From MA-ANB-1 sp965216445 (lineage in GTDB: Bacteria; Actinomycetota; Acidimicrobiia; Spongiisociales; ZC4RG35): DNA of 64,000 bases. The stretch covers positions 1,178,001-1,242,000 of the forward strand of contig OZ244166.1 in assembly GCA_965216445.1 (NCBI GenBank), read 5' to 3'. Below are positions 34,022 to 43,318 of this stretch, piece by piece (positions within the stretch are counted from its first letter, which is position 1; every line of letters starts with the position of its first letter). The notes below the pieces were generated by a model that did not search any database, was not told the DNA's origin, and saw only the letters and a program-made list of their open reading frames with translations. A program made the position numbers and the translations under genes.

Positions 34022-35194
34022 ATGGACTTCAGACGAATCGGATCTCTCCCGCCCTACGCCTTTGCCGAAGTAAACCGACGAAAAGCCGAAGCACGAAATG
34101 CCGGAGTCGACGTAGTCGACCTTGGATTCGGCAACCCCGATCTTCCCTCACCCGCAATAGCTGTGGATTCGCTGCGGGAGGAGGCCCTGAACCCTTCCAA
34201 CCATCGCTATTCGGTCTCTCGTGGGATCGAAGACTTGCGGGTTGCTCTAGCCGATCGCTACATGCGACGTTTCGGTGTTTCCCTTGATCCTGAGACTGAG
34301 GTCATTGCGACCATCGGAGCCAAGGAAGGTCTCTCGCACCTCATGTGGACTCTCCTTCAGCCGGGAGACGCGGCAATCGTCCCCGACCCGTCTTACCCGA
34401 TTCACATCTACGCACCGGTTATTGCTGGTGCTGAAGTCCGCAGGGCACCCATCAGCTCGGAGGAGGACTACTTCGATGTTGTAGACCGGATGTTCCGGAA
34501 CTCTTGGCCCCGGCCACGAGTGATCATCGTGAGCTTCCCCCACAACCCGACTACCAAAGTCGTCGCACTCGACTTCTTCACCCGTTTGGTCGATTTTGCC
34601 AGGGAACACGAGGTGATCCTCGTTCATGATTTCGCCTATGCCGATGTCTCCTTTGATGGCTACCGCCCACCGTCGCTCTTAGAAGTTGACGGTGCTCACG
34701 AGGTCGGAGTCGAGTTGTACTCACTCACCAAGGGTCATTCCATGGCCGGTTGGAGGGTCGGCTTCTTGGCCGGGAATCCCGAAATCGTGGCCGCACTCGC
34801 CAAACTCAAGAGCTACCTGGACTATGGAACGTTCCAGCCGATCCAGGTAGCTGCCGCAGCTGCTTTGAACCAGGGCGATTCCTTCGTTGACGAGGTGAAC
34901 GAAACGTACCTGAAGCGCAGGGATCTTCTGATCGATGGATTGGACACGTTTGGTTGGCGTGTAGAGCCACCCAAAGGGACGATGTTCGTGTGGGCTCCAA
35001 TCCCGGATGCGTACCAAGACATGGGCTCGGTTGATTTCTCGATGTACATGTTGGAGAAGGCTGGGGTGGCCGTCAGCCCGGGAATCGGGTTTGGGCAAGC
35101 CGGCGAGGGATTCGTCCGGTTCGCCCTGGTTGAGGAAGGTGCACGGATCACAGAAGCCACTGAGCGGCTCGGCGAAGCTCTAGGCAGGTTGTGA
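34022..35194 (+). CDS. class I/II PLP-dependent aminotransferase
   Basis: Protein of 390 residues of fold type I. The Schiff-base lysine is Lys237 in YSLTKGHSMAGWRVGF; other PLP contacts are Asn175 (FPHNPTTK), Asp203 and Tyr206 (VHDFAYAD). The N-terminus (RIGSLPPYAFAEVNRRKAEARNAGVDVVDLGFGNPDLP) resembles the AlaC/alanine-type and LL-diaminopimelate aminotransferase subgroup. The amino donor cannot be fixed from the sequence alone. ATG 34022. Confidence 0.9.
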   Translation: MDFRRIGSLPPYAFAEVNRRKAEARNAGVDVVDLGFGNPDLPSPAIAVDSLREEALNPSNHRYSVSRGIEDLRVALADRYMRRFGVSLDPETEVIATIGAKEGLSHLMWTLLQPGDAAIVPDPSYPIHIYAPVIAGAEVRRAPISSEEDYFDVVDRMFRNSWPRPRVIIVSFPHNPTTKVVALDFFTRLVDFAREHEVILVHDFAYADVSFDGYRPPSLLEVDGAHEVGVELYSLTKGHSMAGWRVGFLAGNPEIVAALAKLKSYLDYGTFQPIQVAAAAALNQGDSFVDEVNETYLKRRDLLIDGLDTFGWRVEPPKGTMFVWAPIPDAYQDMGSVDFSMYMLEKAGVAVSPGIGFGQAGEGFVRFALVEEGARITEATERLGEALGRL

Positions 35195-35219
35195 CTCTGC
35201 TGGCCGGTTGTTGCCAGGG

Positions 35220-35876
35220 CTACAAACAACTTGATTGCTCATGAAACAGTGTTTCGGGACCGACAGGTGCCGATTCAAAATGGTCACTTTTCAGAACTCG
35301 AGCGATCATATCCGGTGGTCCGGCAACGAAAGAGCACGCTAGGTCATCGTCCGAGGAGCACAGCCATTCGCCATCATTGTCCCACCACAAATTCGGATTA
35401 GGCCGGCCAAAGATTCGGTGTTCGGGAGCGTCATCGAAACCGAAGACCGTGTATTCAAACCTTCGCAGCTTGATCGAGCCGAGGGCGTTGGGTCCCTCCC
35501 ATGATCTTGTGTTTCGGTGCTCAACGTAACCCATTCTGCTCGGCGCAGAATTCCTGATGACTTCGGCGATCATCACTCCCGTGAGTTCGCTAGGGAAACC
35601 TGAGACCGGCGAGCTTACACGGCTGTCTTCGACAATTGCGTCGGCCCCAAATGGGACGCCGGCCGTATCGCACCACGATGACATCGCTGGATTGAAGGGG
35701 ACTCTCCTTTCTTGAGCGATCTCCTGCCACTTGACGCGTACGCCAGTATCGGAGGTCGCGGGGTGCAGAATTCGAGCATACGAGGGTGCCTGAGATCCGA
35801 CCAAGCTTGCGACGGTGGACCTACTTGCACTCTCGATGGAACGGCGGAGTGATGGCGGGAATAGTTGATGGTCCAT
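35220..35876 (-). CDS. hypothetical protein
   Basis: Protein of 218 residues read from ATG 35876; the frame is open further upstream but that part is the antisense of the CPBP fragment. It is rich in Ser, Arg and Trp, with no membrane helix or signal, and I recognise no motif. Codon choice is less GC-biased than in the neighbours. It is convergent with the aminotransferase gene and downstream of a broken protease gene, so this short stretch looks accessory. Confidence 0.55.
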   Translation of the reverse strand: MDHQLFPPSLRRSIESASRSTVASLVGSQAPSYARILHPATSDTGVRVKWQEIAQERRVPFNPAMSSWCDTAGVPFGADAIVEDSRVSSPVSGFPSELTGVMIAEVIRNSAPSRMGYVEHRNTRSWEGPNALGSIKLRRFEYTVFGFDDAPEHRIFGRPNPNLWWDNDGEWLCSSDDDLACSFVAGPPDMIARVLKSDHFESAPVGPETLFHEQSSCL

Positions 35877-35878
35877 AG

Positions 35879-36172
35879 TCACGATGTCAAGAGATAGATC
35901 ACAATAACGTCGGCGATGACGTGGATGCCAGCAGGGACCAAGAGACCATTCGACCTTCTCCGCACGAGGCCCATCGTTAACCCGAACAGTGTTGCCATAG
36001 CTACGCCCGATGCACCGCTTGGAAAACCATTCCAGTGGCTTACTCCAAATGCGAGTCCTTGCACGAGGTTGGCGGCCTGGAATCCCCATCCACCCTTAGT
36101 GAGCGCGTCAAGAAAAAGCCCCTCCCGCCCTGATAGTGCTCCGGCTTGCGTCGATTGGCAATCAGGTGTCAT
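35879..36172 (-). pseudogene. C-terminal remnant of a CPBP intramembrane protease gene
   Basis: The 97-residue frame contains the second half of a CPBP (CAAX/Abi) protease: FQAANLVQGLAFGVSHWNG has the second His motif and GIHVIADVIVIYLL the last His helix. The N-terminal helices and the first EExxxR motif are absent (only GREGLFLDAL is left), and a TAG closes the frame upstream of ATG 36172. It is therefore probably a truncated gene and not a working protease; a short functional variant is possible but unlikely. Confidence 0.6.
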
Positions 36173-36198
36173 TGGAGATTGGGTACCCTCACATCTCT

Positions 36199-37224
36199 AT
36201 GGCTTTTCCCGACGGCGTAGCCGACTTTCGCTCTGACACAGTCACCCGACCCACTCCGCAAATGCTCGACGCGATGGCGTCGGCACCACTTGGAGATGAC
36301 GTGTATCACGACGACCCGACCGTCAACCTCCTAGAGCAGGAATCGGCCGAGGTCGTTGGGAAAGAAGCAGCCGTCTTTGTGCCAACCGGGACGATGGGTA
36401 ACCAGCTCGCCATCATGTTTCACACCAACCCCGGGGAAGAGGTGTTGGCGAACGAAGCGAGTCACGTCCGCAGCATCGAAGCCGGCGCCCCTCAGGCTTT
36501 GTCCGGCGTCGGTTTCAGAACAGTTGCCGGCGAAAACGGCGCCATCACGCCTGCAGATGTGGAACTGGCCATGGATGCGGCCGGTTTCTTCCCGAGGATC
36601 GGCCTGATGGTGTGGGAGAACACGCACAATCTCTCCGGGGGAAGGGTGGTACCTCTGCAGCTGATGGAGAAGACGTCAGGTGTTGCCCGTGATCGTGGGC
36701 TCCGTGTCCATATCGACGGAGCACGTATCTTCAATGCTGTAGCGGCCACCGGGGTGGATGCATCTGTTTGGGCCGCTAACGCAGACACGATCCAGTTCTG
36801 TTTCTCCAAGGGTTTGGGTGCACCTGTGGGATCCATTGTCTGTGGGCCGCAAGCAATGATCGACGAGATTCGTTACTTGCGGAAGAGGATGGGCGGCGGA
36901 ATGCGCCAGGCTGGGGTGATTGCGGCGGCCGCACGTATTGCTCTGGCAGATCGAGATCGCCTGGTCGAAGACCACGATTTGGCCCGCCAGCTCGGTGAGA
37001 TGCTCGCGGATCGCTTTCCGGGTTCCGTTGATCCCGAGGGTGTGGAGACCAACATGGTCCGCCCGAGTCTGGCGGCTTTGGGCATGGAATGGCCCGCAAT
37101 CAGACAACGGCTCGAGTCAGCACAGGTCAAAGTCAACCCTCCTTTTGCAGGTGGATGGAGACTGGTGACACATCGCGATGTTGACATCGAGGATGTCAAG
37201 CGTCTGGTTGCCGCTCTTTCGTAA
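36199..37224 (+). CDS. ltaE: low-specificity L-threonine aldolase
   Basis: PLP enzyme of 341 residues that cleaves threonine or allo-threonine to glycine and acetaldehyde. DFRSDTVTRPT at the N-terminus, EASHV (His89), HIDGARIFNA (Asp173) and the PLP lysine in FCFSKGLGAPVGS (Lys204) are all typical. ATG 36199 gives the family start; an in-frame upstream ATG at 36136 would add 21 residues antisense to the CPBP remnant and is rejected. Confidence 0.93.
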   Translation: MAFPDGVADFRSDTVTRPTPQMLDAMASAPLGDDVYHDDPTVNLLEQESAEVVGKEAAVFVPTGTMGNQLAIMFHTNPGEEVLANEASHVRSIEAGAPQALSGVGFRTVAGENGAITPADVELAMDAAGFFPRIGLMVWENTHNLSGGRVVPLQLMEKTSGVARDRGLRVHIDGARIFNAVAATGVDASVWAANADTIQFCFSKGLGAPVGSIVCGPQAMIDEIRYLRKRMGGGMRQAGVIAAAARIALADRDRLVEDHDLARQLGEMLADRFPGSVDPEGVETNMVRPSLAALGMEWPAIRQRLESAQVKVNPPFAGGWRLVTHRDVDIEDVKRLVAALS

Positions 37225-37257
37225 CTCATCGGTCCGGATCGGAGTCGAAATTCGGTA

Positions 37258-38205
37258 GTGAAGTATGCAGTTCTTTTCCCCGGTCAGGGGAGCCAATTCG
37301 TGGGGATGGGATCAGATCTCTTCGACGCCGGTTCCGAGTTTGTCCTCGAACGCGCCGACGAGGTCCTTGGCTGGTCTCTGCGCGACTTGTGTCTCGACGG
37401 CTCCGAGGAGGAGCTGAAGCAAACCGACAGGACACAACCAGCGATTTTCGCGGTCTCGTACGCTCTTTGGTCGAGCTTCGAGTCTCGGGTCTCGGCTCAC
37501 CCTGCTGCGGCAGCGGGCCACTCCCTGGGCGAATACACAGCTCTAACGGCTTCAGGTGCTTTGACGTTCGAAGAAGCGTTGAGCCTGGTTCACACGAGGG
37601 GACGTTTGATGGCAGAGGCCGCGTCCGAGACAGCGTCGGGTATGGCGGCCCTTCTCGGCGCAGACCGGAAGCTGGCCGAAGCCGTCGTCGCAGGCAATCA
37701 TGCATCCGGCGGCACTCTTCAGATTGCCAACTTGAATGCGCCCGGGCAGATCGTCGTGGCGGGGAGTGATATGGACCTCCAATGGCTTGCCGAGAACGGA
37801 AGGGACCTCGGCGTCCGCCGTGCGATACCCCTCAAGGTCGCCGGGGCGTTCCATACCAGCTACATGCAAACTGCCGCTGACGGGCTTGCAAATGTGATCG
37901 GCGATGTGGCGATTAGCGGAACTGCGTTCGACGTGTGGGCAAACTCCACGGCGCAGCCTATGCACGCCGGCGGTATTGCCGGAATACTGGTTGATCAGGT
38001 CACATCTCCGGTGCTGTTTGACGAGACCTTGCAAGGAATGGCGAACGAGGGGATCGACACCTTCGTTCACGTAGGACCGGGCGACGTAACCGCCGGGTTG
38101 GCCAAGCGCACACTGCCTGAGGCTGAGGTATTGGTCGCGTCCAACCTCGAAGACGTCACCGGAATCGCTGAATCGCTGAGTACGATGGATTTGGAGCTGA
38201 GGTAG
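37258..38205 (+). CDS. fabD: malonyl-CoA:acyl carrier protein transacylase
   Basis: Enzyme of 315 residues that loads malonate on ACP for type II fatty-acid synthesis. FPGQGSQFVGMG opens the protein; the nucleophile is Ser89 in AGHSLGEYTAL, and His in GAFHTSYM completes the dyad. GTG 37258. First gene of fabD-fabH-fabG-acpP, two bases before fabH. Confidence 0.96.
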   Translation: MKYAVLFPGQGSQFVGMGSDLFDAGSEFVLERADEVLGWSLRDLCLDGSEEELKQTDRTQPAIFAVSYALWSSFESRVSAHPAAAAGHSLGEYTALTASGALTFEEALSLVHTRGRLMAEAASETASGMAALLGADRKLAEAVVAGNHASGGTLQIANLNAPGQIVVAGSDMDLQWLAENGRDLGVRRAIPLKVAGAFHTSYMQTAADGLANVIGDVAISGTAFDVWANSTAQPMHAGGIAGILVDQVTSPVLFDETLQGMANEGIDTFVHVGPGDVTAGLAKRTLPEAEVLVASNLEDVTGIAESLSTMDLELR

Positions 38206-38207
38206 AT

Positions 38208-39290
38208 ATGAACGCCGAAATCACCGGTTGGGGCAAATGCATGCCCCAAAACGTGCTGAGCAACCACGATCTCGAACAGATCGTGGAGACATCTGACGAC
38301 TGGATCACAACCCGCACGGGCATCAAGGAACGTCGTATCGCCCATGTGGAGGTCTCCGACATGGCGGCGGTAGCCGGCCACCGTGCCCTCGCGGCCGCCG
38401 GAAAAACCGTCGCAGACGTTGACCTACTTTTGGTTGCCACTTGTTCGGGCGACTCGATCATCCCGTCAACGGCATCGCGTGTTCAGGAGAAGATGGGTGC
38501 GGTTAATGCCGCGGCTATGGACCTCAACGCTGCCTGCTCGGGTTTTGTCTACGGACTTGTCGTCGGCGCAAACATGATCCGGGGAGGCACCAACAACACC
38601 GTCCTACTCATAGGCGCCGAGAAGCTCCACTACCTCATGGATTTCACCGACCGAACAACATGTGTCCTGTTCGGAGACGGGGCAGGGGCTGTTGTTCTTG
38701 AACCTTCATCCGACGACATCGGACTCCTCGGATCGGATCTAGGCATGGACGGTACGGCAGGCAAGTTTCTCCAGACCCCCGTCGATGGAACGCAGGGTGA
38801 TCGGGAGTATCGCCCACCTGAGGTATGCGGCATCAAGATGGATGGCCAGGAGGTGTTCAGAAGGGCTGTGACGATGATGGCCGAAAGCTCGGCAACAGCC
38901 TTGTCCCGGTCTGGTCTCGCCCTCGAAGAAGTCGACCTGCTGGTACCACATCAGGCCAACGTGCGAATAATCGATGCTACGGCCCGGCGGATGGGGCTCG
39001 ACCCGAACAAGGTCTACGTCAACATCCACTCCTACGGAAACACATCAGCAGCCACTATTCCCGTCGCCCTCACCGAAGCTCTCGAGCAAGGAAGGGTCAA
39101 CCCGGGCGACATCGTTGCCTTCACGGCGTTTGGTGGGGGGCTCAGCTGGGGTTCGGCAATCGTTCGTTGGGGTGAGCGGGTTACTGCCATCGGCGAGAGC
39201 GACGCGAAACTCGCTCCGCCGGATCGGGACACCATGGAGTTGCTCCAATCCAATTTCGACTTCTTCGGGGTGCCGGAGCGGATGGCGTGA
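38208..39290 (+). CDS. fabH: 3-oxoacyl-ACP synthase III
   Basis: Condensing enzyme of 360 residues that starts chain elongation from an acyl-CoA and malonyl-ACP. The active-site Cys110 lies in DLNAACSGF; the His and Asn lie in VPHQANVRIID and YGNTSAAT. The first 323 residues match FabH; about 35 extra C-terminal residues (from ERVTAIGESD) go beyond the usual end. ATG 38208; overlaps fabG by four bases. Confidence 0.95.
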   Translation: MNAEITGWGKCMPQNVLSNHDLEQIVETSDDWITTRTGIKERRIAHVEVSDMAAVAGHRALAAAGKTVADVDLLLVATCSGDSIIPSTASRVQEKMGAVNAAAMDLNAACSGFVYGLVVGANMIRGGTNNTVLLIGAEKLHYLMDFTDRTTCVLFGDGAGAVVLEPSSDDIGLLGSDLGMDGTAGKFLQTPVDGTQGDREYRPPEVCGIKMDGQEVFRRAVTMMAESSATALSRSGLALEEVDLLVPHQANVRIIDATARRMGLDPNKVYVNIHSYGNTSAATIPVALTEALEQGRVNPGDIVAFTAFGGGLSWGSAIVRWGERVTAIGESDAKLAPPDRDTMELLQSNFDFFGVPERMA

Positions 39291-40033
39291 CCGAACCGAA
39301 TACAAGAACTGCCCTTGTCACGGGAGGATCCCGTGGCATCGGCAAGGCGATTGCCCTACGACTGGGCCGAACCGGCCACCGCATTGCGGTCAACTACTCC
39401 GCTAACTCCGCAGCAGCTGATGAGGTCGTTGCTGAGATCTCGGAACACGGGGGGGAAGCAGCTGCGTTCCAAGCCGATGTTTCCCAGGCCGACGATGTCG
39501 AATCCCTGTTTGCCGCGGTCGATGAAGCCTTTGGGCCGGTCCACATCCTGGTGAACAACGCTGGAATCACGAGGGACAACTTGGTTCTCCGAATGCGTCC
39601 TGAGGAGTTTGATGCCGTTATCGCAACCAATCTCCGCTCCGCTTACTTGTGTACCAAGTCGTCATTGCGAGGAATGCTCCGGGCGAAATGGGGAAGAATC
39701 GTCTCGATTGCATCAGTCGCGGGAATCACCGGAAACCCGGGCCAGGGCAACTATGCAGCATCGAAGGCCGGCATGATCGGTTTTGCCAAATCCGTTGCCA
39801 AGGAAGTTGGATCCCGGGGTATCACGTCGAACGTTATCGCCCCAGGATTCATCGATACGGACATGACGGGTGCACTGGACGACTCGGTCAAAGAAGCCGC
39901 TGCTGAGTCGATAGCGCTCGGACGTTTTGGGACGCCCGATGAAGTTGCTGCGGCGGTCGAATTCCTCACGTCGGACGACGGGGGTTACATAACAGGGCAG
40001 GTATTGGCGGTGGACGGCGGGATAACCCTCTAA
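39287..40033 (+). CDS. fabG: 3-oxoacyl-ACP reductase
   Basis: Short-chain dehydrogenase of 248 residues. NADPH-binding TGGSRGIGKAIA near residue 12, NNAG near 90, catalytic Ser143, Tyr156 and Lys160 (GNYAASKAG) and PGFIDTDMT for cofactor closing. GTG 39287 overlaps the fabH stop (GTGA). In this setting it reduces the beta-keto group in fatty-acid elongation. Confidence 0.96.
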   Translation: MTEPNTRTALVTGGSRGIGKAIALRLGRTGHRIAVNYSANSAAADEVVAEISEHGGEAAAFQADVSQADDVESLFAAVDEAFGPVHILVNNAGITRDNLVLRMRPEEFDAVIATNLRSAYLCTKSSLRGMLRAKWGRIVSIASVAGITGNPGQGNYAASKAGMIGFAKSVAKEVGSRGITSNVIAPGFIDTDMTGALDDSVKEAAAESIALGRFGTPDEVAAAVEFLTSDDGGYITGQVLAVDGGITL

Positions 40034-40063
40034 GTTCTATCCGACAACAACACAGGAGAAGAA

Positions 40064-40309
40064 ATGGAACGCACAGAAGTAGCTGACAAACTCAACGGAG
40101 TCCTAGTCACCGAGTTGGGACTGGAAGCAGAGAAGATCAACGACGAAGCCCACTTCGAAGAGGACCTCGATGTCGACAGTCTCGGCGTTGTGGAGCTTCT
40201 GATGGCTCTCGAGGACGAATTTGGCGTCAAGATCCCGGACGAAGAGGCCGAGTCCATCATGACAGTCGGCCAGGCGATCGACCTGGTTCACGGCAAGCTG
40301 AACAGCTAA
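40064..40309 (+). CDS. acpP: acyl carrier protein
   Basis: Acidic protein of 81 residues. Ser39 in EDLDVDSLGVVELLMALED is the 4'-phosphopantetheine site. ACAGGAGA precedes ATG 40064, a strong ribosome site as expected for a very abundant protein. Last gene of the fab cluster. Its TAA overlaps the stop of the next convergent gene (CTAA). Confidence 0.97.
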   Translation: MERTEVADKLNGVLVTELGLEAEKINDEAHFEEDLDVDSLGVVELLMALEDEFGVKIPDEEAESIMTVGQAIDLVHGKLNS

Positions 40310-40590
40310 ACCTCACACCCCGGGCCCGGTGGTGGCTCGTTCCGAGATTGAGCATCCCGCCACTCCGCGATGCTCCGGTACACCAGAACCAATACGAGCG
40401 CCATGCCGGCCGTCACCAGCAAGAAGGCCGTAGCAGCCATGAGCGCAGACCAACCGGGACAAGGGGTGATTGCTCCGGCCGGATCCGAGGTTGTACAGCT
40501 CAGGTCGGTCACAAACCAGCCCAGTAAGCCAGCGAGTGTCCCGACGGCTAGTGCCGGAATCGCAATCCAAGGGTTGGGAAACCTCCTCAT
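40306..40590 (-). CDS. small membrane protein
   Basis: Protein of 94 residues with two membrane helices (about 9-28 and 50-71) separated by a loop with two cysteines (SCTTSDPAGAITPCPG) that might form an extracytoplasmic disulfide. No family recognised. Its start overlaps the stop of the upstream membrane gene by four bases. Confidence 0.65.
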   Translation of the reverse strand: MRRFPNPWIAIPALAVGTLAGLLGWFVTDLSCTTSDPAGAITPCPGWSALMAATAFLLVTAGMALVLVLVYRSIAEWRDAQSRNEPPPGPGCEV

Positions 40591-41327
40591 AACGGCTTGC
40601 CTCTATCATCGATGCCCGCCCCGTCTCTGATCTCCCTCGGGGCCAATTCCGGCGGGATTGCGTATGTCGTCCCCTTCTCAATGAGCGGACGAAAGGCAAC
40701 CGCAACGTCGGAGGAGAGGGCAACTGCCGATATTGCCACTGTTGTCGCAATTGCGACGACGGCGTGAGGAAGGTTCATAAAGAAGGCCAGAGTGAGAGCC
40801 AGAAGGGGAAGCCCGTATCTCATCAGAAGCAGGCCACCTGGGATAGTTCTGCTGTAGGCGAACGACGAGACAACTCCAGCCGTTGCCATCACGAAGACTG
40901 CCGCGTTTGGTTCAGTAGGCACCAATCCCAACGCCAGGGGGAGAGCAGCCGCAGCCAGCGTCACAAACACGGCCTTGGGCGGAGGTCCGGCTGCCGACGG
41001 GAGCTTCCGAACTAGTCGCGTTTGCTGTGGAGTCAGCAGTATCACTGCTGCAGTGGCGGTGAACGCGAGTGCAATCCACGAAACCAAATCCAACGGTCTG
41101 GAGACGGCGACCGGCAGAGTTGTCGCGAGCACGCCCAGCAGCGTGTTCTTGGCCCAACGACCGCCCACAAGCACGATTCCGACCGTTGCGGTCGTAGTGA
41201 GGATCAGCCAACCCACGCCGATGAGGAGCGCCGATCCCGGCGAATAGATGCCAGGCTCGAGGATGAGCGCCAGTACCCAAAGGAGAACTGCCGTCATTGG
41301 GGTGGCGGCTGGAATCATCGACCTCAC
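40587..41327 (-). CDS. multi-pass membrane protein of unknown function
   Basis: Protein of about 246 residues with seven or eight hydrophobic segments and a soluble, charged C-terminus. Start GTG 41327 or ATG 41318. I recognise no domain; it is coupled to the two-helix membrane protein downstream. Confidence 0.65.
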   Translation of the reverse strand: MRSMIPAATPMTAVLLWVLALILEPGIYSPGSALLIGVGWLILTTTATVGIVLVGGRWAKNTLLGVLATTLPVAVSRPLDLVSWIALAFTATAAVILLTPQQTRLVRKLPSAAGPPPKAVFVTLAAAALPLALGLVPTEPNAAVFVMATAGVVSSFAYSRTIPGGLLLMRYGLPLLALTLAFFMNLPHAVVAIATTVAISAVALSSDVAVAFRPLIEKGTTYAIPPELAPREIRDGAGIDDRGKPL

Positions 41328-41353
41328 GCCCGCATTGTCGCATCAGGCTGCGG

Positions 41354-42028
41354 TCAAGCCGAACTCGGACCTCGGTCGTTGTCTGCCTCGACTACCGCGC
41401 GTAGGTCCGCCTTCTCGCCGAAGCCTGGAGTATCTCCGGGCGCCCACACCGTTTCCTCGAGCCATGTTGTACCCGGTCGAAGCGTGACCACGGCGCCGTT
41501 ACCTGGCTTGTCGGTGTGGAGCTGCCGAAGTGACGTACCCAGCAACCTCAGACGCGCCGCCTGAATCGGATCCTGGTGGGAGACGATTACGACATCGCCA
41601 TGCGGGTGCTGCTCATCGAGTCGCTTGGCGACGCCCGCCACTCGCTCGGCAAGCGTTTCGAGACTTTCGGGAGCGAAGTGCAAATCGGTCGGGTTATCGA
41701 GATATGCCTCTAGTTCGCCGGGAAACTTGGATCCGATGTCCGCCCAGGAGAGACCCTTCCACCTGTCGACGGTGGCCCACTCGGTCAGATCGTGATCGAC
41801 GCGGACCGGCACTCCTGACCTCGACGCTATCTCCTCCGCAGTGCGAAGAGACCGCTCGAGGGGAGACGACCAAATCGCGACTACCGCTCGGGGCCCGAGA
41901 TACCGACCCACTTTTCGGGCTTGTTCGACACCAAGGGTTGAGAGGCCGAAGTCGGGGAGTGAGCCGTAGACCACGTTGCTTGGGTTATCCACTTCTCCGT
42001 GTCGGACCAGGTGTACCAGTGCTGCCAT
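41354..42028 (-). CDS. histidine phosphatase (phosphoglycerate mutase-like) family protein
   Basis: Protein of 224 residues. LVRHGEVDNP gives the catalytic Arg-His pair at residues 9-10, WSSPLERSLRTAEEI the second arginine, and VIVSHQDPIQAARL the second histidine. Substrate unknown; the length and fold fit broad-specificity phosphatases more than glycolytic mutase. ATG 42028, divergent from the DNA polymerase IV gene 52 bases away. Confidence 0.9.
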   Translation of the reverse strand: MAALVHLVRHGEVDNPSNVVYGSLPDFGLSTLGVEQARKVGRYLGPRAVVAIWSSPLERSLRTAEEIASRSGVPVRVDHDLTEWATVDRWKGLSWADIGSKFPGELEAYLDNPTDLHFAPESLETLAERVAGVAKRLDEQHPHGDVVIVSHQDPIQAARLRLLGTSLRQLHTDKPGNGAVVTLRPGTTWLEETVWAPGDTPGFGEKADLRAVVEADNDRGPSSA

Positions 42029-42080
42029 CGTCGGTAGTTTGGCCTGTTCGCTTTCGGTAGTGAGGTATCTTCGCTAATGC

Positions 42081-43265
42081 ATGTGGTCTGAGCCGATCCT
42101 CCATGTTGATATGGATTCCTTCTTCGTCGAAGTAGAACGTCTCGCCGATCCTGCCCTGATGTCTCAACCAGTCGCGGTGGGCGGCACCGGCAAACGTGGG
42201 GTCATCGCCTCGGCTTCTTACGAGGCGAGGGCGTTTGGGGTCCGCTCGGCTCAACCGACCGGCGTCGCGAGGAGCCTCTGCCCGGAGCTGGTGGTGGTCT
42301 CACCGAGACACGGTAAGTACGGCGACTACTCGGAGAAGGTGTTCTCCATATTTCGGTCCTTCACCCCCAAGGTCGAGGGTCTCAGCCTCGATGAGGCGTT
42401 CCTCGATGTGTCCGGATTGCGACACCACTACGAAACATCGCCTGAGGTCGGTGAGGCGGTACGCTTCGAAATCAAGCAGGAACTCGGGCTCCCGGCTTCG
42501 GTTGGAGTTGCATCGAACAAGTTTCTGGCCAAGTTGGCCTCTGAGGAAGCCAAACCGGACGGTCTTCGTCATATTCCCGTGGACAATCAGCTTGAGTTCT
42601 TGCACGGGTTGCCGGTTGAAGTCTTGTGGGGTGTTGGCCCTGCCACTCTGGCTGGTTTGCAACGGCTTGGGATCGAACGGGTCGGCGACCTAACAGAGAT
42701 TCCGGAGAGAACCCTTGCCGCCACTCTCGGTCCAACCCAGGGGGCCCATCTTCGCCTCCTCGCCCAAGGAGTCGACAATCGACCCGTTGAAGCGCAGACC
42801 GGCGCCAAGTCCCTTTCCGTCGAGGAGACATTCGCCGAAGACTTGGCCGGTCGAGACATGGTCCAGTCAGCCCTGATGGCACACGCACAGCGGCTTTCGG
42901 TTCGGCTACGTCGTGCTGGGCTCTTGCCACATACCATTTCGTTGAAGATTCGATATTCGGATTTCACGACGTTGACGCGTTCCCGGACATTCCAACACAC
43001 GCTGAGTCAGCCACGCGAGCTGTACCGAGCTGCGATTGCGCTGCTTGAGGATGTACCCGATGATCAGCCGGTGAGACTACTCGGTCTGGGAGGCTCCCAA
43101 TTCGACCGCTCGGACACACCACAGCAGGAGTCGCTCGATAGCGACGATGCCTGGCGCAAGTTGGGCGACGCTGTGGGAGATGTTCAGGACCGTTTCGGGA
43201 CACGCTCGGTCGGACCGGCGCGCCTGATAGATTGGCGTGAAACTGATAGGTCACCCGATACATGA
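42081..43265 (+). CDS. dinB: DNA polymerase IV (Y family)
   Basis: Translesion polymerase of 394 residues. HVDMDSFFVEVE near the N-terminus and SLDEAFLDVS near 105 give the metal-binding acidic residues; SVGVASNKFLAKLASEEAKP and WGVGPATLAGLQRLGIERVGDL form the palm and thumb HhH region. The C-terminus does not end in a clear QxxLPLF-type clamp motif; LLGLGGSQF is near the position where it would be expected. ATG 42081. Confidence 0.95.
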   Translation: MWSEPILHVDMDSFFVEVERLADPALMSQPVAVGGTGKRGVIASASYEARAFGVRSAQPTGVARSLCPELVVVSPRHGKYGDYSEKVFSIFRSFTPKVEGLSLDEAFLDVSGLRHHYETSPEVGEAVRFEIKQELGLPASVGVASNKFLAKLASEEAKPDGLRHIPVDNQLEFLHGLPVEVLWGVGPATLAGLQRLGIERVGDLTEIPERTLAATLGPTQGAHLRLLAQGVDNRPVEAQTGAKSLSVEETFAEDLAGRDMVQSALMAHAQRLSVRLRRAGLLPHTISLKIRYSDFTTLTRSRTFQHTLSQPRELYRAAIALLEDVPDDQPVRLLGLGGSQFDRSDTPQQESLDSDDAWRKLGDAVGDVQDRFGTRSVGPARLIDWRETDRSPDT

Positions 43266-43318
43266 CTCACAAGCCGGTGTAATGTTTGGGTATAAGCCAA
43301 AAGCAATGGGTTTCTCAG

